Assembly (NCBI GenBank): GCA_947462335.1
Contig: OX381713.1
Coordinates: 21,196,381-21,260,380 of the forward strand
Origin: Harmothoe impar
Taxonomy: Eukaryota; Annelida; Polychaeta; Phyllodocida; Polynoidae
Reading direction: 5' to 3'
DNA: 64,000 bases
Of the stretch, positions 8,155 to 22,086 are shown piece after piece. Position numbers and translations under genes: made by a program. The notes under the pieces were generated by a model, which had not been told where the DNA came from, made no database searches, and saw only the letters and a program-made list of their open reading frames with translations. The first letter of the stretch is position 1. Each line of letters begins with the position of its first letter.

Positions 8155-8940
8155 CTAGCAACAAGAAGTAGCGAGAAAAAGGTAAAACCAAGGGACATTT
8201 CCCCAGGGTAAACAAACAGAGCCTGTCTGGGAGCTGCTCATGAGCTGCTCACACAGGCAGCAGCGGCAGGTGTGAGCTACTAGGTACAGGTCTAGGTAAC
8301 CCACCCCCAAGGTTAAAAATTGACGTTGATTTAACATTGAATTAACGTTCAGAACAGGTTTAATAAACGTTCAGAATACATTTAGAATAAATGCTTTTCT
8401 AATTATAAACGGTCCTCTCGTGGACTCAAGTCAACGTAGAATGAAATCTTCTAACGTTTTCAAAGTTGATTTGACCTAGGAAAAAATTCTACATATTTTT
8501 GAAGGATAATGGCAATTAAAAAGGATACGGACCTAACAGGATCCGAAAGAGCTAGACCCAATAAACAAAAAAAGTTATACAACATTTCATAACGTTATAT
8601 AACATCATATAACGTTTCCCTAAGGCCCCTTATTATGGAAAACGTTATATAACGTTTAAAATGTTATTTTGACGTAAAATAACGTATTTTTGTTAGCTTG
8701 GGAGTCTACCTTGTTACAGTCTGGGGAGGCTCATCCTGCAGGGTGTGATGGATGACTTGGGCGTGAAGTAACCTTGGTAAGAATCAATACCTGCCTCATT
8801 GACAGACATCTGCCAATAATTGCAGAACGTGACAGACATACGTCAGTAATTGGGACACGTGACAGAATCACGCAGGGGAGAAGACTCGTGACATGAGTGT
8901 TTATGTACAGGGCATGGGTCATCAAAAATAGCTGATGCAC
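8155..8940 (-). repeat. Dispersed repeat, inverted copy of those at 30.2 and 32.0 kb
   Basis: Read on the minus strand it shares long stretches with the later copies: GCAATTATTGGCAGATGTC, GAGGCAGGTATTGATTCTTA, a GTCATCCATCACACCCTGCA stretch and the GAGCAGCTC/TGTTTACC block. A 147-bp MITE (8557-8703) interrupts it. No protein product is evident. Confidence 0.7.
8557..8703. mobile_element. Short AACGTTAT-rich MITE, copy 1
   Basis: Ends CCCAATAAACAAAAAAAGTT and the complementary TTTTTGTTAGCTTGGG; the interior is nearly all AACGTTATATAACGTT-type palindromes. The same layout, including TAAGGC near the middle and TTTTGACGTAAAATAACG near the right end, recurs at 22,087-22,237. It has no coding capacity and would depend on an autonomous element. 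Confidence 0.75.
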
Positions 8941-9646
8941 AACATGTAGAGATGGTTTCCCAAAGAGGTTGACCCAAGCAGAAGAAAATTCAAGAATGCA
9001 ATTATTTGACTATTGATTCATTTTGCTACATACATAGAAACACTATTAAACTAAGATATAAGTAGCATTCTTGGTAAATGTTATATTCATAGGGAACGTT
9101 CACAAATGACGTCACCTGCTAGGGGGTGGGTGGGTCTTAGGGTTTAGTGACGAAAAGTGACATGGAGGTGGGGGGGTCTCAGGGTCTGTGTGACATCACC
9201 TTTTCAACTCCAGACATATTTGTCAATAAAAATGACAATATGTAGCATAGATAAAAAAAGGAAATGACTAATTAGAATAAAGGAATTTACTTGATATTGT
9301 ACATATCAGTTTTTAAGCTGATGTCAATGAAACAGTATCTTAGCTATCTAGCTGGGATGGCAAATAATTGGCTATTGTCACACGGTTCAGAAAGTAACTT
9401 GGACTAGTACCAGTCCTCAATATATATGTATAATGCTACAACTGGAAAAATCTGACTTTGTCTCACCAAAGTGATGCAGGTGCAAATAGTGACGTATTTG
9501 ACCTGGTGGCATCTGACCAGCACCTAGCACTTGTATCTACAGTGACAGATATCTAAATGTAACACTTAATAACTACAATGTATGTATCAAGGACAAGGAT
9601 AACTTCAAATTTGGATGACAAGAAAGAGCAGTTGGATGCAAATTAA

Positions 9647-9647
9647 G

Positions 9648-9679
<32 letters not shown>
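9647..9679 (+). repeat. (TTG)n microsatellite
   Basis: About eleven uninterrupted TTG triplets. Confidence 0.97.
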
Positions 9680-9784
9680 ATAATTTGAAGCCCGAACCTT
9701 GCAGGTTCAAACAGGCATACAACGGCATGTTATTGAAAAATAAATGAAGTAACATTAATCAAGAACACAATTAACACACACACA

Positions 9785-9790
9785 CATATA

Positions 9791-9875
<85 letters not shown>
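9785..9875. repeat. (TA)n microsatellite
   Basis: About 90 nt of nearly pure TA dinucleotides preceded by a short (CA)n run; length is likely to be polymorphic and error-prone in assembly. Confidence 0.97.
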
Positions 9876-9878
<3 letters not shown>

Positions 9879-12331
9879 ATTACTGATCCCTTTCTGTCTC
9901 TTACAGCAAATCGATGTTATTGCTCCATTATGTTTCTATTGTCACTAAGAGATCTATTACCACATGGACAGACACAACCCCTACACATTAGATGAGGTTG
10001 AAGCTGATGATATCTGATTTGTCTTGTATTGTGATTTTCCTCTTTCATCCTGGCGTCAGAAGACAATGTGTGATGTAAACTAAAGAGAGACCATAAAACC
10101 TGATTAAAAAAAACACCATGTAGCAGATCAACCTGGTGATTGTCTCATCCTGTTTTCAGACATAACCCTTACTTTGATTAACGCAACAGCCGGCCGTGCT
10201 AATTTGGTTGTGACGAGTGTTTGCTGTCGCTAAATGGGAACAGCTCAGAATGCCTGAGCGGACAATTCCGCGCAAGCAATTCATTTAGCTCGGGCTGGAT
10301 TGACATTAGACCAAGGAGCCGTCTTTCAATGGCAAGTGGAGTTAGGTGTTACTGCTGGGTGTTATGAGAACAGTGGAGTGGAACTGTGCACGGCATCACG
10401 TGTAGGGTTCAATATGGAGCTGTTTTCATCAAATTTGTTATCTGATTCAGAACTTGGACTTGAATTTAGTCAGGTCGTTGTTGATAAGGGAAATTCCAGT
10501 GTTAATTTCTTATGGAGTTTGAGTGATAAGTTGGAGCATTAAGCTGTAATTATCATGTACATTTCATTTTACAAAATGATTTTTACAAAAATATATCTTA
10601 TTATCTCTACCCGCACAACCGCCTTGCACTACCCACTGACATACCTTGTGCACTATTCCCTCTACACTCCCCTCTGCACTACCCCCTTCACTGCCAGTGC
10701 ACTAACCCCTGTACTACTTTCTGGAGAAGGTAGCCACCTAGAGGTTTGAACAGATGACCCATGTGCATGTGAGTTTTGGGCAAATACCATCACTTTCTAT
10801 TCACATGGCTACAAAACACTTAAAGTCTCATGTTCTATTACAGGGGAGGTTTTCAGGTTCACAACACTTGGCTTCTGTGCCATTTTGTCTGGTTCCAGAT
10901 AATGTAAATTTTAATATGTGTTATCACCCACACGTCTTCTATCTCCGTGGCTACAAGCGCCCAGCAAACTGGAAATTGCAACACTGACGCACCTTGCTGT
11001 GAGGGCAATCTAACCCTGTAGCAAGAATCCATAAAAGCTCCTTGCCTATAGGAATCCTTGGTCTTATAAATAAATACATAACCCATGGTGCCTTAATATT
11101 TGTTTGTTGTTGAAGCACTAATGCCTCGGTGCATGATGCAGACTCTTTAGGAGTGTATCAACCCCATATAGGTTCGTGATGATGCATGAATATAGGTTAA
11201 TCGCCAATACAGACAGGAGGGAACTGTGGATCTAGATAACCATGTTTAACAGTGAGATTAGCCCGAAGGCAATGCCTTTTTCCACTTTCTCCTTGTCCCA
11301 CAGCCTCCTGACAGTGACAATAAGCCTGTGTCCACTATACGACAAGGAAAGTGGACGATTTCACCTGTTTGACGTCCAGTATCATGTGCATATTTGGGGG
11401 TGTATTTGCTAGATGTATTCCACTTTTACTCTACTGATGGTGTGTCCACTTGGCATCATATATTTCCTTCCAGACTGCCTGGGGCATAAATGATCAAGCT
11501 ATTATAATAGAATAAAGAGCATATTGTCCAATTTCTGCACTGAAAATCAAACATGTTAGATATTTAAATGTCCACTTTTGTCGTCCACATTTGAAAGCGT
11601 CCACAGACTGCTATCCCCCTTTTGTATTTGAGAATTTTGTCGTCCACCTGTGTCCACTGGGAGACAAAACATATATTTCATATTTGTATTCCAATTCACG
11701 TTTTGACGGACGACAAACGGCTTGATTTATGCCAGTAGATACAGGCCTAATAATGATCACATTTCCAGGGGGGATTCTATGCCAAGCCACACAAATTGTT
11801 GCATATATCCTTTTAAACATTCTCCGATTGGAAATTTACACAGAGAAAATAGGTAATCATGTACAGTGTATGGGACTCGGCCTCGGGGACTCGGCCATCA
11901 AGACTCTGAGATACATTGTAAAACCTATAAACCACTTCATTAGTATAATTAGGCATTGGCAAATGCTACTGCATCTGCTGTTGTCCAATGTGAAAAGCTG
12001 CTGATAAGAAGCCCTTTCACCGCTTTCCATCAAAGACATGTTCAACAGAGCTCCCTGATGAGTGCTATGGCGAAAATACACGATAATTGTTTTTCTGCCT
12101 TAATAAAGGGAACATTTCTGACTGTCAGTCACGTCACATTTTGATTTCTTGAACTGCATCTTTAATGAGAGCAACATTCGCCTATAAAAAGGTTTCTAGA
12201 AGTAGTTCCCTCTCATTTTCTTAACCATCTAAGGGCAGCATAGCTAGTGCTCTAATACACTTTTGCCAAAATAAATGAAAGGCATATCTTAATTATAATT
12301 ATTATTTCTGACTCAAAAGGTAGGCTGTGTA

Positions 12332-13632
12332 GGGGAGAGAGGGGCACGTTGACCACCTGGGCACGTTGAACCACATGCTCTCTTTGCTATTCCTTTGGGA
12401 AATTTCCAGCAGTTTGCCTACCATATTATCCCCTACTATAGACAGTTCAGAGCAGCAACATCATACTTATTTTCAGATGCTGAGGAGAAGCTCAGACAAC
12501 ATGAAAGATTTAAGCCATTGAAAGTAAAAATTTGTAATTGTTAAACTTTTTTTCTTATGTTGTTACAAAGCATTGCTGGCCTAAGATCTATATGGAGGTC
12601 AAAGTATATATCGGAATGTTTGCGTAGAACCTGATTTTAATCCTGAAAGTGTTATGTAATTTGAATGAAATCATCTATGGTGGTCGGCATGGGGTACATT
12701 GAACCACAAAAATTGGGGCACCTTGAACCATACTCAAAGAACCCAAATCTCTGTCTTGGAGGACTAGTTCCATTATTTACCACGTACATGCCTGTGCAAT
12801 GCATAAAGGGACAAAGTATCACCACTTTTCACCAGAGGGTAGGCTTTTTAAGGTCCCCTTGTGATCTTGTAGGCAATAGATGAGATGGTATTACTCAGTC
12901 CCATCTCTGGGTCAACCATAGGCTAGGCCTATGGGTTAAATCACCCATAGTTCATTAGAATTAAGCCACACAGAAAGAAACACAATATTAATATACACTT
13001 TGGTTATACAAGTATGATAGAATACTTCTTTTGTTAGTTGTGATAATAAATGTTTTCATAGTATATTCATAATGTGTTTATTCTCAGATGTATCATTTTT
13101 CAGAAGCAGAACAGCCTGTTATATCATAAAAGAATATAATTAAAGCTTTATAAGGCATGTGCAAATAGCAGCAATCCTCTGAAGATGATTTATATTAATC
13201 TAAAGGAAAATGTCTAAGGCTCTAACCCAGTGACTAAACTAGAAGCCATTATTTAATGACTTGTATGCATTAAAAATGTATTTTACATATTCAATCCTAT
13301 GTAAAAGTAACCATAGCAAGTATTTCCACCTTAACTTTCAATAATAAATCCATATTGCTGATTGTTTGAACCATTCAAAATATGTGGTTCAATGTGCCTC
13401 AGTGGGTGGGTCAACCTGCCCAGGGCATGGGGCACTTTGAACCACCCAAAGATTTTATTTTCAAAAAATCAAAATAAATACAACAAATGACCATACTTGC
13501 CTTGCGATGGGTCATCATATAGCGCAATGATATAAGGTAACTGCTAGATACAAAATCAAAATTCAGATGACATTGATTAAGTCAGGAAAAAAATAAATGT
13601 GCATAAGTGGCTCAACGTGCCCCTCTCTCCCC
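12332..13632. mobile_element. 1.3-kb nonautonomous DNA transposon with GGGGAGAG ends
   Basis: The left end GGGGAGAGAGGGGCACGTTG and the right end (CAACGTGCCCCTCTCTCCCC) are perfect inverted repeats of at least 20 bp, flanked by TA on both sides (12,330-12,331 and 13,633-13,634). Inside, the motif 'GGGGCAC.TTGAACCAC' recurs at least five times in both orientations close to each end (12,358; 12,692; 12,716; 13,385; 13,429), which looks like an array of subterminal transposase-binding sites. No transposase ORF is present. TA target duplication suggests the Tc1/mariner/IS630 group or relatives; the superfamily is not certain. Confidence 0.8.
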
Positions 13633-14937
13633 TAGTCCTCTTGATAATATCTACCTGACATATAGTTTGACCATAGAGTACAATTAAACTTACCTACCTA
13701 TTGGCAAAAGCAAATTCACAATTCGGTAAAGATCAAACTACCTAAGGTTATAATGAAAAGGAAGATGCTATTTGGAAGAGAAAAATGACTGCTTATGGAA
13801 ATAATGTAACTGGATATGACTTGCACCATCATTATTCTGTAAGGGAAAGCATACGTCTTCAGCCGAGCCAAGCTATGGCATAATAACAGTTCAAACTGGG
13901 CACCTAGAATAGCTGCGAAAGTACACATAAGCTGGGAAAAGGGACCTTGATGCCACATATGGTGACAGTTATCCAAGAGAGTTCTAAAAATATTGTGTTT
14001 ACCATGGCATGTTTTTAATTCAATAAGGATCATGTTAAATGTGCCAATTTTCTGGTCTATTTCTCAGCCGATAGCACCACTGTAGATACCAGGGGGTATA
14101 ACCAATTTGTCCTGTTTTACTACCATATAAATCTCTCCCTGCCTTAATTTGCTTTGTTATAAACCTTCCCAAGCAGCATTAATATGGTGAACACACGGTA
14201 AAAGATATTCACGTAGCAGATCCATTATTTATAATCATCATAAAAAGGACATATTTTAAGTATGCCATTTTTCTCTTGGTAAAGACACTGTAATTGCAGT
14301 TTTCCCATGGGGTGCGTTCCCATATTGAGTCTAGATTTAATCTATCCAGTGGGGACAGCTCACAAAAGCAGCAATGTAGTAGAGTTCCTGTATTCTATAT
14401 AGGGTAACCCTTTATGGGAAGTACAGCACATGATTAAATACACTTTGTCTTTTTATTGGCACGGCTGTACATATGGGGTTAACACACCCATAAAGGCTAG
14501 GCATTATGATGCGCCGATACAGCAGTGGCGAGTTACTCACCCATACTGCATTGTCGAACGAGGTTGTCATTAAAGGGTTAAAATGAAGTGTCTTACACAT
14601 TTTTACCATCTCCTCCCACAAATTCCCAGCTTCCTTCCCGCAGTACTTCCTCATCCCCCCCCCCAACAAATTCCCCCTGAAACCCCCTTTGTATTTCGCC
14701 GACCTATACAGCTTCCTTATACCATTGTCTACTGAGAATTAGAGGTGCAGCTTCTTGTAAAAGGCTGAGACAAACTGCAACAATTCTGTAGATGGATATT
14801 CCCTGTGGAAGAGGCACAGGACTTGCCATTTGTTTCCCATAACGCTTTGCAATCTACAAGTAGATATGGTTGCTAGCAGAAAAAGGGCTTCCATACCATC
14901 AGCTGATTGGGGTGGTCTGGACACTGCTACCTGTTCA

Positions 14938-15232
14938 TGTACTCTCGTTCCCAAATCCTTCCGAAGTAAAGCTCTGGTAACAGCCAAATGACCTTGAACT
15001 TGGGATTTTGCTGGGTCCGGGCAACCCCTGCTGGTAGCCTGGAACCAGTGGATAGGAACCAGAATGTATGATGGTAGTTTTACCATCAGACTTTCTGGTT
15101 CCATTTCCCATTCCTGTTTGCTGGTTCCAAGCTACCAGCAGGGGTTGCCCAGACCTAGCAAAATCCCAAGTTCAAGGTCATTTGGCAGTTACCAGAGCCT
15201 TCCTTCATTTCCAGGATTTGGGAACGAGAGTA
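14938..15232. repeat. Long foldback (inverted repeat, arms about 140 bp)
   Basis: The left arm (from GTACTCTCGTTCCCAAATCC) is the reverse complement of the right arm (ending GGATTTGGGAACGAGAGTAC) with small differences; both include the GCAACCCCTGCTGGTA/TACCAGCAGGGGTTGC pair. The centre is TGATGGTA/TACCATCA at about 15,070-15,088. ORFs seen on both strands here are mirror translations of the two arms, not genes. Confidence 0.85.
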
Positions 15233-16489
15233 CCTGTTCATGCTGCTTCTCTGACCAATGCTCTCCAAGCCTTCCACCCATACACTCTCCATACACAATA
15301 AAAGGACACAACAATGGCCATATCTCTGGAGGGGCTGACGTAAACCACTTGGCTGCCTGTAGGTTTTAGCTGTCTAAGGAAACATGTGACCATTGCTCTC
15401 TTTCAACCAACCTCTTCCTACTATACTGTGCACATCTTATGTGCTGGTAAAAGCCCCAATATTGGTGCCTGCCGCTAGAATCCCCTTATTAACACCCGCC
15501 TGTGACGCTACCTTATCAGTGCTGGGTACTTCCTTTTTTTTTTATTGCCCCTGGTTAACCCTGCTTATTGTTGTCCTAGACTTAACCTTTCCCACATCCC
15601 AGATTAATCTGTTATAGACTGTTCCTCAAGGTACTAGGTGTGGGTCTTGATGTGGCCATGGGTCATTTGATTTGCAGTATAGCACTTGGCCAAAATTCAC
15701 CACTGCATGATGATATCGTATGTATATAAAATGTCTATAGATTAGCCATCTTCATGCTTGTACAATTGTAACACAGTACGGTTACAAGAAACACACTAGG
15801 TTTTCAAAGAACCATTGTAATGTCATGTTCATAACCTGTCAGACACCTTGCATCCCTACCATAAGGTTCATTCTGGGTCAGAGAATGAGAATCTTAAAAA
15901 GAATGGCCAGTGGCAGAACCTGGTAGGTAAATAGCAAAGTACTAGGATATGCCCATTGTCCTGTCTTATGCCTATCATATCTTCATATTTTATCGCCACA
16001 AGGGTAAAGCTCAGTAACTTATCGGCTACCATTTATTATGATTTATAATCTGTAATCTCCAACATGGGTCTGGATTAACGACGGGTAGATTAGCTTAACA
16101 AAAGGAAACTACCATTCACCATGGTGGCCCCTGTTAGGTAAGGAGATAGGAGCAGAGAGGGGATATTGGGATGAACAGAATGCATATTTCCAATGGTTCC
16201 CGATGGTAATCATACTTTGAACAGTTTATTCAAACTTAGAGAGGTTGGCAATCTGTATCGCTGGTTTTATTGTATGCAAGCCTGGAACACGTACGACAAT
16301 ACTATGTTCCAAATGTTTGATATATAAACAAACTTACAGTTCTGACCAGGGAACCTAGTTTAGTCCGGCAGATTGCTCAGAATTGTTTGCCGCTAGAAGG
16401 CTGCCTTTCAGTCCAATAAATGGTTTCAGAGAAAGAGAAAATGGATAAGAAAACTTGTGGGCAAGACGCATATCCGCAAGTGCCTAATA

Positions 16490-17012
16490 GCCTCCAGGCT
16501 AAAACCCATCCAATAGCCAATCAGAGCAGGGCTCTTTAAGGGCAGATGGCTTCAACAACCAATCAGATCCTCTCTCTTAAAATGCCTCAGCTTCATCACT
16601 TCCTCTCTGGGGAAGACACAAAAATGTACTCTGCTCAGTGATTTGCCGAGAATTTGAAAGCGATGCTGTGATTGCCCAATTTTTGATCAGCTGACCGGAT
16701 GTCCTTGTGGTTAGTGCATGCACAGTTGACAAAAAAAACATGGGCTCTTTCCACCACTTTTAGACATAGTTGGCCTCCAGGAGCCATAACTTTGTTAGCA
16801 TAGGGGCTCTGGTAAGGAGTGGTTTGAAGGTAAACCACCCCCTCTCCCCATTCCCAGTTTCCTTCCCTATTGCCTCCCTTATTGAATCATCTTAACGGCA
16901 TAATACAGAAAGCCGGGGGCAGAGACAAAGATTAGACTGAGTGGAGCCTGCAGCAAAGTACCTTCTGCTGATGTAACTACATCTGGTCCTTCAGCAATCT
17001 ACAGAGAAGGAC
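16490..17012 (+). repeat. Dispersed repeat of about 520 bp, copy 1
   Basis: Its sequence is found in reverse complement at 25,950-26,460. Shared blocks include AGCCAATCAGAG, CATCACTTCCT, GATCAGCTG...GATGTCCT, GTTTCCTTCCCTATTGCCTC and ATGTAACTACATCTGGTC. It has no ORF conserved between copies. Confidence 0.75.
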
Positions 17013-20000
17013 ACGATTTGTAGCAACAGCTGTCTAGGCAGTGACACACAGATGACATAAACAAAAATGGTGTATTTGTGGCTATTGCTCAGCTAGAAAA
17101 TACCTCCCTATACACCTGATGCAATAAATACTTTTAAAATTACCCAGGAAAGTTCAAATGTATCCAGATTATATGTTAATATGGATTTTAGATAATGATG
17201 AATAAATTATGTTTAGGTCTAAACATGTTTAAAGTCAGGAATTAAACACTTTTATTCTAAACTTTTACGTAAACGTGTAGTGTTTAGATCTTAACCCTTT
17301 TGTGCCCAGAACTATTTGACGAATGTCATTTATTTACACCATCAATTGTGAATATGTTACAGTTGAATATATCGTTTTGACAGATGCTTCATATTACATT
17401 TGTTGACAGCTATTGAAATCCCCTTTCCTTTTCTATCCAAGAGAACATTTTAATTTGGTTACTATGGCAACCAGAAACGTTCTTTTCACTCTTATCAAAC
17501 AATATTGTAAAAACCATCAACAATTCATATTTTGGTCTCTTTTAGTTGGAAATAGGCTATTTGGGCTTGGTAAACATTCTTTTAGTGTTCCAAATTAGGA
17601 CATACCTATTGAAAATAGAAGAATACGAATGCCGTGTATGGAATCCCCAGACAAATTGATTAAAAAGTGTTTTTATCACTTTTTTTGACAATTTTTATGA
17701 ATATTTCTGTTATTTATCTGCCTTCCCATGGCCAGAGCGCGCATTTTATGCCATTTTGAAGACATTTTTGGCTCATTATATTATGTATTCAAGCCTACCA
17801 TCCCTAACATACATGTGCCAGCCTGGTGTATTTCGTAACGATAAAAAGCTAATGCATTTTTGCTTCATTTAGTACCAAAAACATCTCAATCTGAGTGCCA
17901 GGGCACTCAGGGTGGTCCTCTAAACAGATATAGGTGCAAAAGCGCGCATTTTTGGAGTTCTGGGCACGAAAGGGTTAATACATGAATAAACATGAATTGT
18001 TTAGGAACATTATTGCAAGTACATATACGGGGCAGGATCGTGTTTAGGGTGCGTACATCACATGCCCCAACTACACCTTTTTTTGCAGAGTGGCTTCCTG
18101 TTTCGGTGAATACATTCATCATACTCTTTGCAATTTAGGATAATTTAGGATAATTTATTATCTTATCACAGTTAATGCTAAAAGAAAATTACTTTACACT
18201 GCTTAGAATATTAGGGTGTACTCTTTGGCTTCTAACTTCTACTTGGAATATTTGAAAAATTCTTCTGCAGGACATCTGGTCTAGCTACACTAGTCATTCT
18301 GCCGGACCAGAGCCGTTCTAGGCGGACATTGCCACTGTCTGGCAGGATTTGGCAAAGACTGCATACTTCATCAGGATGACGATGATTCAGCATAATATGC
18401 ATGTAATCTTTCCATCCAGTGTTTATCAAAGAGACGCTCTTTAAGTACAAACCACCTGGACATGGTTCTTCATCAAGATCCAGTGCAAGCCGCAATTGGC
18501 CTGGCTTGCACTGAAGATCATCATCTTTCTAGTCAGGAATGCTTCATTGAATTATGTGACATCATGTAAGTGGTACACGTCAAATAGAATAGAGTACAGG
18601 TCAAAGAGGAAAGTGATTTTTGAACAAGAATTGTTCATCAGGAATTGTACACCTATATACACTTTATTTCACACATTGTTTCATTAACCCTTATTTTGAG
18701 AGGACCATGTAGCTTTCAGCTATTGAAAGAATACATTGAGTGAAAGAACATAGGAAAACTATTTGGGATAAGGATTACGAGAATTTTATGTTCAACAATG
18801 TAATATATTGTGCAAAGGCCAAGCACATGCCAATCAATCACATCATCTTGACAACAAAAGTCATGAATGCGATGCATTTAATCTCACTCGCATTTATTTA
18901 TTGTACGGCCATAATTGAAAACTGCAATTTCCAATTACCCAAAATACACATGTGTATAAGATTACAAAAATCAGAGGCCGATGAGAAACACCGAATCACA
19001 GTCCATGATTTGGCTTGGCTTATCATTCACCATAATTACAAAAACATTTTTTAGAAAACTGGAGATTAATTTCTGGAATATAATAATTACTTCTTAAAAT
19101 ATAGTTCCTCTGAACTTTTCAATCAATGAACAGAGGACTTTTATTGCAGATCGGATTCATATCCTAAAGAAGAATTTCATGTTGGTTTTATGCTACATTT
19201 TATGGCTGTGTCCTTTAATATGCTTTTTTATGGATGGCTGCAGAACAAGCTCCATATTCCAACCTCTTTAATACTGGCAGCATTAGTTCTTACTGTGATT
19301 AGCTTAAAGGCTTGTCAGGACAGAGACCTTGGTATCAATCCTTTTATAAAACATCTTAATCTTAATGATGTCATCAAAGTAATGAGCCCCTTTAACTAGA
19401 ATATTCCCATGGCAGTAATTATGGGTAGGATACATGCAATATTAATTTGAATGAACTTGTACCAGGCCTACTATTGGCATTAAACTAAAATTTATTACAC
19501 CTTAAAATATACCATTAAAAAGGGAGAGTAACACTCAGCACAAAGAGTAGATAATCTGACTATACTAATATGTCTTCTCGTTATATGATAGTATCATGAT
19601 GAGAGAAGCTACATTATGTTTAATCACAAGTACAGCAAGAAACCGTGTTTCTCCCTTGAGGTGGTGCTCTACAATGATGACTAAATCAATTCTGTTTTAA
19701 AAGGCCTTTGGAGAAATTTCATCAAATCTTCACATAATCCAACATTTAAGAGAACATACAATTCCTTCCTCTGATTCTCTAAAGCAATAATTGGGCTAGG
19801 CTGTCTGCAGCCTATGAGATTATACCGCAGTGTCGTGTACAATCACTGCACTGATAAATGTGTTTCCCTGAGAAAATAGACTTTCCTTCCTAGTTTTATT
19901 TTTCATGACTAAAGTTGTGAAAGATGACATAATAGAGGTGTAATACTAGTGTTGGGAAGGTTTGCAGTGTGTGATATATACCTAAAGAAATAAACCATAA

Positions 20001-21330
20001 GTAACACTTCCTAAAAGAAGTAAATTAACAAGACGCGTTTCCCAACAAATGACTATTGCCCCATTTCCCTCAGCCTTACATTGTTAGTGAGGACATTATC
20101 CCTAACTTACCAGTCCATTACCAGAGCCCTACTTCCCCCACACTAAGTACAATGATAGAACCAGGAAAGACAGATCTGAACATCAATAACTACCATTAAG
20201 TAATGTAAGGCTGGCCCCATTGTTTTCTGCATTCATAATTCCTTACCACACATATATGTATACATACAAAATTATGAGAAGGTAACATGGGGCGTCGTAT
20301 GCTCCTGTTGGTCCCCAGGAAATTGGCCCACTAAAAATATAATATTGCAAAAGAAAAGAGAACTGGCGCCCGCTGACCGACGTAATTTGTCACTTCCCCC
20401 CCACCCCCCACTACAATTTTGGATCATCCTTTATAATTGAAATGTGAACTAAGTTGAAAGAATAACTGAATATTACATGTCTCTACATCTATCCATATTT
20501 TCTCATAGTTGTAGATCTACCATGTAAACAGTAATACTTAGGTGTCTCCCTGCCAAATCCCCCAGCACAGATTTGGGAGAGCCCTTACAGGTGCAATTAC
20601 AAACTATTCACATCCAAAATTAATTTTTATCGGCAATTTATAGTTCATGAGAATACATACAGTGGCGACATGCATGTTCCCACGAGTAGCCGCTTCCGGT
20701 TCTCACCTGGAAAGGGAAAACAAATTATGTCAATGAGGATGAATAATAGATTCAAACATTATGGTGATCATAAGATAATTATGTTAACAGGATAACGTAG
20801 AAATACACAAACTGTTTGAGATTGTTTATCCTTTAAACCCATGTAGCTAGTTCTTGTTAGGCCTACATGGATGCCAGTATGATGTGACCTATAGGCACCT
20901 ATGGTAGACCTTTATCCTTTGCTAAGCTGTGGATAGAGATATTCCAGTAATCATCTGAGCTAAAAGGCTGTGGGAAAATAAAGCTGGCAGCACTTGAACT
21001 GACTGACATCGGCAGCCATATTGTATTTATAGATACACAAAGTGCCAGACCTCCCCTTTTTCTGGCCGCAATTTTCCGCCATGTTTAAAAGGAGGGTGGG
21101 AACGCTTACTCTCTCAGCTGACATTAATTCTGTAAACTGGTTTTGCTTTATGTGTCTGGGTGTGTCTGTCGCCATGAAAGAGTTTTTGTTTGTTTCTGTG
21201 GTGGTGGATTTTAGTGCATCGCACTCGCACTAACGGGAATCCTATTAGAGATTGTGCTACAGACAATCTACATCAAATGCACTTAGAATCATACTTTCTA
21301 TAACTAATATGCAGTATGTTCTGACTCACT

Positions 21331-21581
21331 CACAGAAAGAAGAAACAGCGTCAAAAGGGAGTCCAGGTTGCCTCCAGAATGACTCCCCTCTTTAGGGGAG
21401 CCCAGGCTGCCTGTGACTCCCCTAGGTGACTCCCTGGCCTACATAAGGGAGTCACCTGGGGGAGTCACATAGTTCCCTGACTCACCTAAGGGAGTCACAT
21501 AAGGACCTAGGCTCCCCTAAAGAGGGTAGTCATTCTGGAGGCAACCTGGACTCCCTTTTGACGCTGTTTCTTTTCTCTGTG
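21331..21581. mobile_element. Palindromic MITE (GAAACAGCGTC family), copy 1
   Basis: About 250 bp and almost wholly self-complementary. Ends read CACAGAAAG..GAAACAGCGTC and the complement GACGCTGTTTC..CTCTGTG. Inside, TCAAAAGGGAGTCCAGG and CTCCAGAATGACTCCC mirror their complements; the centre holds repeated GGGAGTCAC. Two further copies lie at 47,841-48,088 and 50,221-50,480. Confidence 0.85.
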
Positions 21582-22086
21582 CTGTTTCAAAAATTATTTT
21601 CTGCTTTTCTCTCAGTTTCTCTCTGGTTTTTGATTATATTAAGCCAGACAACAATACCTACATACCCTCACATTCTCTGTGTTTTATCCATTCCGCCAAG
21701 ACATCGGTCACCATTCACCCCCAATCTCCTTCAAAGAAAACGCCATATTCAAATCCCCATGTTGCCTCCGTCAAATCCTTCAAATCCTTCAACTCCACTT
21801 ATTTCCCCCGCCCACCCAAACCTGCTCCCCCCACCAGCTGCCTTTATCCACAAAAGCTCCAGTCCCTTGGCAGCCATTCCTCCAGTTGGTCACCAGAGGG
21901 CTCTGGTGGTATTTGATAAAGGTATCAATAGTCAGCCCCAGTTCATACCCTTTGCCTGTAAATCACCTCCAGTGCTCATGTTTATGTATTTGTACTGTAT
22001 TTACTGATACCCTTATGTCACCTCCAGGAACCCATGCATCCTGGTCTGTGGTAGCGACGTAGCGGGGCGTTATTGGTAACATCTCA

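Larger units (their letters stand above)
6790..12331. other. Noncoding host DNA with repeats
   Basis: No convincing coding exon. The stretch holds a repeat at 7270-7820 that is related to 20,990-21,240 (shared GGAACGCTTAC, CTCTCAGCCGACATTAATTC and GGGAATCCTATTA), a dispersed repeat at 8155-8940 interrupted by a MITE, microsatellites near 9.65 and 9.8 kb, and otherwise unique AT-rich DNA. ORFs here are under 100 codons and lack splice or composition support. Confidence 0.6.
13640..21330. other. Noncoding host DNA with repeats
   Basis: No supported gene. Besides the foldback at 14.9-15.2 kb and the repeat at 16.5-17.0 kb, there are C-rich patches, short ORFs without splice or composition support, a copy at 20,040-20,220 of sequence found inverted near 24,200-24,330, and a repeat at 20,990-21,240 related to 7.6 kb. 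Confidence 0.55.

Noticed and set aside
21558..22062. Two overlapping plus-strand ORFs of 149 and 127 codons
   Set aside because: They start in the MITE end, run through C-rich DNA, have no domain and overlap each other in different frames.
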